Below, one piece after another: positions 57,618-64,000 of a stretch of DNA of 64,000 nucleotides; position 1 is the first letter of the stretch, and the number at the start of each line of letters is the position of its first letter. The translations under genes and the position numbers were made by a program. This stretch comes from Methylacidiphilum caldifontis (GTDB lineage Bacteria; Verrucomicrobiota; Verrucomicrobiia; Methylacidiphilales; Methylacidiphilaceae), in NCBI RefSeq assembly GCF_017310505.1, contig NZ_CP065957.1, positions 372,001-436,000 on the forward strand, read 5' to 3'. The notes below the pieces were generated by a model. That model was not told the origin of the DNA. It made no database searches and was given only the letters and a program-made list of their open reading frames with translations.

Positions 57618-59987
57618 ATGAACACGGATACAGAAAACATAGATCTCTACGTGGAATATTGGAATGCTGCCAATTACCTTGCTGCAGCACAGTTTTATTT
57701 AAAAGAAAATCCACTTTTACGGGTACCTTTAAAACCCGAACATCTTAAACCTCGAATCCGTGGGCACTGGGGATCTGCTCCTGGTCTTAACCTCATTTAT
57801 GTCCAACTTAACCGCCTAATTCAGAAAACAAAAGCACAGTTCCTTTTCATAACGGGTCCTGGGCATTGTTCATCAGCCATCCTTGCCAACCTCTATCTTG
57901 AGGGAACTTATACCGAATTTTATCCTGAAGTTTCTCAAGATATAGACGGTCTTACCCTATTTTGCAGGCAATTTTCTTCTCCTGGAGGAGTGCCCAGTCA
58001 CTTGAGCGCGATGACACCCGGGTCGATTCATGAGGGGGGAGAACTGGGCTATTCCCTTTTGCATGCTTTTGGTGCAGCCTTTGATCATCCCCAGCTTATC
58101 GTTGCTGCCGTGGTCAGTGATGGAGAAGCCGAAACGGGTCCTCTTGCAGCAAGCTGGCAATCAATCAACTTCCTCAATCCATTAAGAGATGGAGCTGTCC
58201 TTCCAATCTTTCATGTGAACGATGGGAAGCTTTCTGGTCCAACGATTTTCGGCAGGATGGAAGACAAGGACATCGCGATGTTTTTTTCTGGCTTGGGATA
58301 TGACCCTTTGTTTGTTTGTGGTGATGACCCTCAAAAAGTCCATGCGGATCTTTTTAAAGCTTTAGACCAATCCTATCTGGCTATCCGACAAATTCAAGCG
58401 GAGGCAAAAGAAAAAGGGCTAAAAGCAAAGCCTAAATGGCCCATGATCGTACTAAGAACTCCTGATGGGTGGACGGGCCCAAAAGAAGTGGATGGAGTAC
58501 GTATAGAAGGGACTTACCGTTCTCATCGAAGCCCACTTATGGATGCTCGAGAAAACCCAGATCATTTAAAAATTTTGGAATCCTGGCTTAAAAGCTACCG
58601 TCCTGAAAAGCTTTTTGATGAAAAGGGAAAGTTAAGAGAAGATCTTTTAGCTCTTGCTCCTAAAGGTCATCTTCGGATGGGAGCAAGTCCCTATGCTAAT
58701 GGAGGGAGCCTGCTTGTAGATCTCGCTTTGCCCGACTTCACAGAATATAGAGTACCTGTCAAACAACCGGGAACTTCCGTTTCTGAACCTACGCATGTTC
58801 TAGGGAAATACATCCGAGATGTGATCCGAAGAAATCCAAAAAATTTTCGAATATTTTGTCCAGATGAAACCGACTCAAACCGGCTATCTGCTGTATTTGA
58901 AGTGACATCCCGTTGTTTTGTTTCCAAGATCTTTCCCGATGACGACTATCTTTCCCCCGATGGCCGGGTAATGGAAATTTTAAGTGAACACTGCTGTCAA
59001 GGATGGCTTGAGGGTTATTTATTCAGCGGAAGGCATGGGTTGCTAGTTTCTTACGAAGCTTTTGCCATGATCCTTGATTCTATGGCTAGCCAACATGCCA
59101 AATGGCTAAAACTCTACAGAGAGATACCTTGGAGAAAACCTGTAGCTTCTCTCAATTATCTTTTATCTTCTCATGTTTGGCGACAGGAATATGATGGCTA
59201 TACTCACCAGGGTCCAGGATTTATCGACACCTTAATCAATAAAAAAGGCAACGTAATCAGGATTTATCTGCCAGCGGATACCAATACTTTACTTGCAGTC
59301 ATGGACCACTGCTTAAGAAGTAGGAATTACATTAATCTGGTCATTGCAGAAAAACAACCTTCTCTGGATTGGTTAGACATGGATGAAGCCCGAGCTCATT
59401 GTGCAAGGGGAGCCTCAACCTGGTTATGGGCAAGCAACGACAACGGCAAACCAGATATTGTTCTTGGATGTGCTGGCGATGTGCCTACATTGGAAACAGT
59501 TGCTGCATCATGGCTTCTACAAAAGTATTTTCCTGAACTTAAAGTACGGGTTGTCAACGTTGTTGACCTTATGATCCTTTCTCCTCCAGCCTATCATCCC
59601 CATGGCATCGATGAACAAAATTTTATTAATCTTTTTACTACTTCTCAACCTGTGCTTTTTGCCTTTCATGGATATCCAAGAATGATCCATGACCTCATTC
59701 ATGGAAGACCTAATCCTGCTCGATTCCATGTTCGTGGCTATCAAGAAGAGGGAACAACAACCACCTCTTTCGACATGGTTGTCTTAAACAAGATCAGCAG
59801 ATATAATCTGGCTATTGATGCTATAAAATATGCCCTTAAATCTGTTCCCCACCTGCGAACAAAAGGAGAAGAGCTTATAGGTTTCTTTGAAAGAAAGATT
59901 GTCGAACATTCAACGTTTGTCCGGACACATCTTGACGACATGCCCGAAATAAAAAACTGGACATGGTCTAATCCAATTACCAGCTGA
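57618..59987 (+). CDS. xfp: Xylulose-5-phosphate/fructose-6-phosphate phosphoketolase
   Basis: ThDP enzyme splitting xylulose 5-phosphate (or fructose 6-phosphate) with phosphate to acetyl phosphate and an aldose phosphate. The two phosphoketolase signatures are present: EGGELGYSLLHAFGAAFD near residue 139 and VSDGEAETGPLAASW near 170. RGHWGSAPGLNLIYVQLNR and GPGHCSSA at the N-terminus, YTHQGPGFIDTLINKK and the C-terminal FHGYPRMIHDLIHGR also fit. Length 789 is normal. No acetate kinase or phosphotransacetylase gene lies next to it, so the fate of acetyl phosphate is not shown. Confidence 0.96.
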   Translation: MNTDTENIDLYVEYWNAANYLAAAQFYLKENPLLRVPLKPEHLKPRIRGHWGSAPGLNLIYVQLNRLIQKTKAQFLFITGPGHCSSAILANLYLEGTYTEFYPEVSQDIDGLTLFCRQFSSPGGVPSHLSAMTPGSIHEGGELGYSLLHAFGAAFDHPQLIVAAVVSDGEAETGPLAASWQSINFLNPLRDGAVLPIFHVNDGKLSGPTIFGRMEDKDIAMFFSGLGYDPLFVCGDDPQKVHADLFKALDQSYLAIRQIQAEAKEKGLKAKPKWPMIVLRTPDGWTGPKEVDGVRIEGTYRSHRSPLMDARENPDHLKILESWLKSYRPEKLFDEKGKLREDLLALAPKGHLRMGASPYANGGSLLVDLALPDFTEYRVPVKQPGTSVSEPTHVLGKYIRDVIRRNPKNFRIFCPDETDSNRLSAVFEVTSRCFVSKIFPDDDYLSPDGRVMEILSEHCCQGWLEGYLFSGRHGLLVSYEAFAMILDSMASQHAKWLKLYREIPWRKPVASLNYLLSSHVWRQEYDGYTHQGPGFIDTLINKKGNVIRIYLPADTNTLLAVMDHCLRSRNYINLVIAEKQPSLDWLDMDEARAHCARGASTWLWASNDNGKPDIVLGCAGDVPTLETVAASWLLQKYFPELKVRVVNVVDLMILSPPAYHPHGIDEQNFINLFTTSQPVLFAFHGYPRMIHDLIHGRPNPARFHVRGYQEEGTTTTSFDMVVLNKISRYNLAIDAIKYALKSVPHLRTKGEELIGFFERKIVEHSTFVRTHLDDMPEIKNWTWSNPITS

Positions 59988-59990
59988 TAG

Positions 59991-60017
59991 AGAATAAATA
60001 AGCTCTATTCTTTTTTT
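59991..60017 (+). terminator. Probable terminator of the phosphoketolase gene
   Basis: AGAATA (59991-59996) pairs with TATTCT (60006-60011) and is followed by six T. The stem is short, but position right after the stop, T-run and convergent neighbour support it. It overlaps the last codons of the MFS gene on the other strand. Confidence 0.5.
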
Positions 60018-61552
60018 AATTTTTTAATTTTGGATGCCCATACAAAGAAGCTAACAAAAAAATAAAGAATAGCGCAGAACCGAAACGTATCATCAACAGC
60101 TAAAATATAACTTCTTTGGCTTACCAAATAAGCGTATTCTTTCAAAGCCTGTAAAGAATCTAAGCCTAGCTCTCTAAGTCTCTGAAGGAATTCCATAACT
60201 GAGGGATCAAACAAACTACGGGTTTCTACTAACCGACTTTGCTGGAAAGCCGTGCGATGTTCAAGAAGGGTTCCCAGAAGCCCAGCTCCTACGGTAAAAG
60301 AAAAGGTTCTTAACAGAATACTCCAGTTAATTGCTATTTGTTGATGACGGGGAGAAAGTCCTTCAATGACCATGCGGTTAAGAGGAGGCAAAATCCCCAC
60401 CATCCCTCCCAAAAAGAGTTGTGAAACCAAAACGGATTGAACGAAATAAGATCTTCGATTAAAAAAATCGTAAGTACTAGTCATGTAACAAAAAAGGGCG
60501 AGCAAGGCAAAACAAAAGCTTGCTATAGGCCTGGGATCGGAACGATTGGATAAGTAAACGGATAAAGGATAAAGAATAGGCAGGCACACTAGCATCGGAA
60601 TCAGAGGCAAAGAAGACAGAAAAGAGCTGTAGCCGATTTCTTGAAGAGCTCCAATCAGAATGGAAAAAGCTCCATAAAGGGCACCAAAAGAAAGAGGCCC
60701 TATTAAATTGGCGATTAAAAAATTAGACATTAAAAGAAGACGCACATCAAAAAAAGGTTTCTTTTCACCCAGTTCCCAAACAAAAAAATAGATTAAAGAA
60801 GCCACACCAATAAAAAACAACACGTTAATGAACAAAGAGTTATACCAATCCTCATCTTGACCTCTGGATGCAAGGGTTTGAAACGAAATAAAACAGAGAG
60901 TGATCAACAAAAAACCCACCCCATCGAAAGGAATTTTTCTTTTTTCCTCTTCTTTTTTGCCTAAGAGAGCCCAGAGAAAAGCCAACCCCAGGGAATGCAA
61001 AAGGACATTTAGAGTAAAATACTCTCTCCAGTTCCAATGACTTTCTTGTATTAAAGCTCCAAAGGATGGTCCAAACCCAAAAGTAGTCATAAGAAGAAAG
61101 CCAAACAAGCTGGTAACAAAGGGCCATTTATTTATGGGATAGAAATCCATCAGGACGTATTGACAAAGCATCATTACAGCCCCGACGGCCAAACCTAGGA
61201 AGAATCTGATTAAAAGAAAGAGATAAAAATCTTCCCCTATAGCCATGACCAAGTTGCTTAAAATAAGAATAACGATTGCGCTGTAAAGGGAACGCACTTT
61301 ACCAAGAGATTGAGAAAGCCATGGACTTATAAACATGCCCAACCCTCGGCCAACAAAAAAAATGGTTGAAGTCCATGAGGCATGACTAGGACTTTGAGCC
61401 AACTCACCCACAGCATGCCTGTTTAGAACCGCATAGCTTGAGGAGCTGTAAGTGGCTAACAGAAATTCCATCGCTAACAGAAGATGAATAGCAAAAAAGA
61501 AAACTTTTTGTAATAAAGAGCTTACAGGAAATAACGGAGAAGAAATCTTCAT
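60005..61552 (-). CDS. MFS multidrug exporter, EmrB/DHA2-like
   Basis: Polytopic transporter of 515 residues with about 14 hydrophobic segments, the DHA2 pattern. Sites: SSYAVLNRHAVGELAQSPSHASW in the first loop (compare the second copy), RFFLGLAVGAVMML with the conserved Arg of motif B, and FGFGPSFGALI resembling antiporter motif C. The paralogous gene at 61849 shares these blocks in order. No regulatory gene is beside it. Substrate unknown; export of toxic compounds or a polyamine/weak acid is plausible given the following outer-membrane factor. Confidence 0.85.
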   Translation of the reverse strand: MKISSPLFPVSSLLQKVFFFAIHLLLAMEFLLATYSSSSYAVLNRHAVGELAQSPSHASWTSTIFFVGRGLGMFISPWLSQSLGKVRSLYSAIVILILSNLVMAIGEDFYLFLLIRFFLGLAVGAVMMLCQYVLMDFYPINKWPFVTSLFGFLLMTTFGFGPSFGALIQESHWNWREYFTLNVLLHSLGLAFLWALLGKKEEEKRKIPFDGVGFLLITLCFISFQTLASRGQDEDWYNSLFINVLFFIGVASLIYFFVWELGEKKPFFDVRLLLMSNFLIANLIGPLSFGALYGAFSILIGALQEIGYSSFLSSLPLIPMLVCLPILYPLSVYLSNRSDPRPIASFCFALLALFCYMTSTYDFFNRRSYFVQSVLVSQLFLGGMVGILPPLNRMVIEGLSPRHQQIAINWSILLRTFSFTVGAGLLGTLLEHRTAFQQSRLVETRSLFDPSVMEFLQRLRELGLDSLQALKEYAYLVSQRSYILAVDDTFRFCAILYFFVSFFVWASKIKKLKKE

Positions 61553-61848
61553 AAAATATATTTATCATTTATTTTAGAATTTTAAATATGACTACATAAT
61601 ATATTTTATTAACCTATCTTATTTGTTTTTCTTACATGAATCAGAATAAATAATTTTTTTGAATATTAAATAAATATAATTTTTAAGATATTAAAAAAAT
61701 AAATAATAAGAAAGCATAATAATATATTGATTAATTTAATAATACTCCAGAGAAAAATTAAAAAATTCATCTAGAAAAATCTTTAAATTCAGAAATAAAA
61801 TTAATAGTTTAAAAAAAAGATTTAGTATTTAGAAGATTCTTTAAAGAA
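61553..61848. other. Very AT-rich divergent promoter region
   Basis: This 296-base gap between two divergent MFS genes is almost only A and T by eye, with long A and T runs and many TATTAA/TATAAT-like hexamers, so promoters cannot be chosen with confidence. No gene or clear operator palindrome is seen. Intrinsic curvature is likely. Confidence 0.4.
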
Positions 61849-63426
61849 ATGCCTCTAGAACCAAAAAAGAAACTTAGACAATCTCTTCTTATTCTTTTAC
61901 AAGGGATTTTAAGCATCGAATTTCTCTTAGGAACATATAGCCCACCTGCTTATGCTACTTTTAATCTTTATCCTTCAGGAGATTTGGGCGTAAGCCCCAG
62001 CCATGCTTCCTGGATTTCCACCATTTATTTTGCAGGCCAAGCATTTGGGCTATTTCTTGGTCCCTGGTTCGATCGATTTTTAGGAAGAGTGAGGGCTCTT
62101 TTTTTTGCAATCAGTTTTTTTGCCCTTTTTGATTTTCTTGTTGCCGTTAGTTCTGATTACTACTTATCTCTCTTTTTTCGGTTGCTTTTGGGCATCGCTG
62201 GGGGAAGCACCATGACTCTCTGCCAGCTTAATCTTCTAGATTATTATCCAATCAATCGCTGGCCTTTCATCACCGCTTATTTTGGTTTTCTCCAAGTTTC
62301 TGTTTTTGGATTTGGCCCTGTGTTAGGAGGATTCATCAACGAATATTTCGGCTGGAGAGCCTATTTCCTGACCAGTTTTTCTTTACATGTCATCTGTGGG
62401 CTTATCGCAAGTTGGATTATTCTTTTTCTCTCGGATCAACACCCAGAGCATGAAACCAAAGAGGTTTACTTTGATTGGGTGGGCTTTATTCTTATCCTTT
62501 TTGCTGCTCTCTGTTTCCAAACAATCGTTACTCGAGGTCAAGATGAAGACTGGTACAACTCAACTTTCATCGATCTTCTTTTTATTTTTGGTTCGGTCTC
62601 CCTTGTCTATTTCATAGTTTGGGAAATAGGTGAAAAAAAACCTTTCATTAATATCAAGCTTTTTTTAAAACCCACTTTTATCATTTCTGCCATAATCGCC
62701 CCTGTTACCTTTGCGATAGTTTACGGACTTTTTTCAACCCTGGTTTTCAATTTGCAGCTGCTCAAAAACGCTACCAATTTCTCTTCGTTTCAAGCTGGAT
62801 TAGCCATGGCTCCCCTTCTTTTTTTTCTGCCCTTTCTCTATCCTTCCTCTGTTTTTTTATCTCAACGAATTGATCCTCGGCTCATTGCTTCTATTCTTTT
62901 AACTCTGCTTGGCATTTTCTGCTACTGGACAGGATATTATGACTTTTTCAGAAAAAGAGCCTTTTTCGATCAATTTTTTAACCAATACATTCTTCTGACG
63001 CAGGTGCTCAATGGAGCTTATGTGGGACTCGTAGCTCCACTCAATGCGATCGGTATTCATGGGTTATCAAAAAAAAATCAGGAATCCGCTATCAATTCAG
63101 TTATCCTTTTGCGGACCTATTTCCTTACTTGGGGCGGTGGTCTGCTAGGAACCATGGTTATGGAACACCGGAGGGATTTTCAACAAACAAGACTTGTTGA
63201 AACATTTTCTGGGCAAAACCCCGAAAGCATGCAATTTATCTCTTCCTTGCATCAGTTGGGTCTCAATGATCTGCAAATACATTCCAAATTGGTCGAACAA
63301 GCCGCTAATCACTCGGTTATCCTTGCCTTAAATGATACTTATCGACTTTGCAGTTGGATTTATTTCTTCTTAGCACTTCTTGTTTGGTTGCCCTCGCTAA
63401 AAAAGGCTGAAAGATATTTTTCTTAA
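61849..63426 (+). CDS. MFS multidrug exporter, EmrB/DHA2-like, second copy
   Basis: Paralog of the gene at 60005-61552 in divergent orientation, 525 residues with about 14 hydrophobic segments. Shared blocks: TYSPPAYATFNLYPSGDLGVSPSHASW, RLLLGIAGGSTMTLCQLNLLDYYPINRWPF, FGFGPVLGGFI, TRGQDEDWYNS and the WEIGEKKPF loop. The pair arose by duplication. The gene is followed after 67 bases by an outer-membrane efflux protein, so it is the better candidate for the inner-membrane part of a tripartite pump. Confidence 0.85.
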   Translation: MPLEPKKKLRQSLLILLQGILSIEFLLGTYSPPAYATFNLYPSGDLGVSPSHASWISTIYFAGQAFGLFLGPWFDRFLGRVRALFFAISFFALFDFLVAVSSDYYLSLFFRLLLGIAGGSTMTLCQLNLLDYYPINRWPFITAYFGFLQVSVFGFGPVLGGFINEYFGWRAYFLTSFSLHVICGLIASWIILFLSDQHPEHETKEVYFDWVGFILILFAALCFQTIVTRGQDEDWYNSTFIDLLFIFGSVSLVYFIVWEIGEKKPFINIKLFLKPTFIISAIIAPVTFAIVYGLFSTLVFNLQLLKNATNFSSFQAGLAMAPLLFFLPFLYPSSVFLSQRIDPRLIASILLTLLGIFCYWTGYYDFFRKRAFFDQFFNQYILLTQVLNGAYVGLVAPLNAIGIHGLSKKNQESAINSVILLRTYFLTWGGGLLGTMVMEHRRDFQQTRLVETFSGQNPESMQFISSLHQLGLNDLQIHSKLVEQAANHSVILALNDTYRLCSWIYFFLALLVWLPSLKKAERYFS

Positions 63427-63493
63427 CATTTTCTATCATGACTATTGAAAATGATTTCCACTCACATTGAAAGAGTTCTAATAAGAATGTAAC

Positions 63494-64000
63494 ATGAGAA
63501 GCTTCTTTTTTATTCAAAGCTTTGAAATAAATAGGTCTTTTGGGTTCTCCTTTTTTGTTTTTATAGTTATCCTAGGCCTTTTTCTTTGTGGATGTGCCAC
63601 TTTACCTAAAGACACTCGCGTAGCCAAGCCCATAGACCCTCCTCAAATTCAGCAGACCCTCAGTACTGAGTTCGATCATTCCTCAGAAAAGTTAATTCAG
63701 AAGTGGCCATCGAATAACTGGTGGGAAGCCTTTCACAACCCCGAAATGAATCGAATCATAACTGTAGCTCTTGGAAAAAACCCCGATTTGAAAGCCTCAT
63801 TGGCAAGGATACATCAAGCATGGGCGGTTGCTGCGGGGGCTCGGAGTCGTTATCTCCCTTCCTTTTATTCTACTCAATTTCTTTTTCCCGTCCCCTTTGG
63901 AGTTATGCAACTTCCGGGTAGCAGTTTCTTTGGTCCTTTTGGGGATAATAGCTTTTTTTTCTGGAGTGTGATCCCGGCACTGGCAAACTATCATCTTGAT
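63494..64000 (+). CDS. NodT/OprM-family outer-membrane efflux lipoprotein, cut by the window end
   Basis: Outer-membrane factor of a tripartite efflux pump; the first 169 codons are in the window. ATG at 63494 starts MRSFFFIQSFEINRSFG, a signal ending FLCGC with a lipidated Cys near residue 34. NWWEAFHNPEMNRIITVALGKNPDLKASLARI is the family start (WWxxF-D-P-L-ALxxNPDLxxA). The remainder runs off the end. It follows the MFS gene by 67 bases in the same direction, so a membrane fusion protein is expected nearby, beyond the window. Confidence 0.9.
   Translation, partial: MRSFFFIQSFEINRSFGFSFFVFIVILGLFLCGCATLPKDTRVAKPIDPPQIQQTLSTEFDHSSEKLIQKWPSNNWWEAFHNPEMNRIITVALGKNPDLKASLARIHQAWAVAAGARSRYLPSFYSTQFLFPVPFGVMQLPGSSFFGPFGDNSFFFWSVIPALANYHLD

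Overview
The window reads as chromosomal DNA of an AT-rich Gram-negative bacterium, most probably a verrucomicrobial relative of Methylacidiphilum. The strongest clue is the 16S rRNA gene: at 29195-29212 it carries GCTGCCACCCGTAGGTGT, which matches from memory the EUB338-III probe used for Verrucomicrobia. A PUR-domain protein, LPS-core/Kdo and Lpt genes (outer membrane), a HemQ-type enzyme, phosphoketolase and a copper nitrite reductase cluster fit that placement. No methane monooxygenase or other genus-defining gene lies in the window, so the genus is an inference.

Layout. 1-3.5 kb: agmatine deiminase and N-carbamoylputrescine amidase (polyamine route), an Slp-type lipoprotein and prephenate dehydratase. 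3.6-9.4 kb: a tightly packed operon for heptose and Kdo precursors and LPS transport (hldA-like, gmhB, kdsB, pyrG, kdsA, lptC-like, lptA-like), followed by an MGDG-synthase-like glycosyltransferase, a GH1 glycosidase, a metallo-beta-lactamase-fold hydrolase and a class III aminotransferase. 14.4-24.2 kb: OGG1-type glycosylase, CbpA/CbpM chaperone pair, MidA-type methyltransferase, MalQ, a sugar-phosphate-isomerase-like protein, tRNA-Gln, NADP isocitrate dehydrogenase and tandem paralogous lipoproteins. 24.2-29.75 kb: one complete rRNA operon on the minus strand (promoter, 16S, tRNA-Ile, tRNA-Ala, 23S, 5S, terminator) with recognisable processing stems.

29.9-35.9 kb: an ArnT-family glycosyltransferase, then a four-gene cluster (two-domain multicopper oxidase, diheme cytochrome c, monoheme cytochrome c, NirK) with the gene order of ncgABC-nirK of ammonia oxidisers, facing a convergent HxlR regulator. 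36-41.9 kb, minus strand: rpmH-rnpA-yidD-yidC-nadB, a polyprenyl diphosphate synthase and a PUR-domain protein. 42-45 kb: TonB-ExbB-ExbD with peptide deformylase. 45.2-54.1 kb: glutaredoxin, HemQ, an LptB with an unusual N-terminal extension, a UvrD-family helicase, DnaE and AroB. The 834-base gap after aroB holds what I read as a decayed dprA, directly before a topoisomerase III-like gene. 57.6-64 kb: phosphoketolase, two divergent paralogous MFS exporters separated by a very AT-rich gap, and the start of a NodT-type outer-membrane efflux lipoprotein.

Most of the window is housekeeping. The accessory points of interest are the NirK cluster, the dprA remnant, the tandem lipoprotein family, the LptB extension and the MFS/OMF efflux locus. 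I see no CRISPR array, insertion sequence, prophage or plasmid-type gene.
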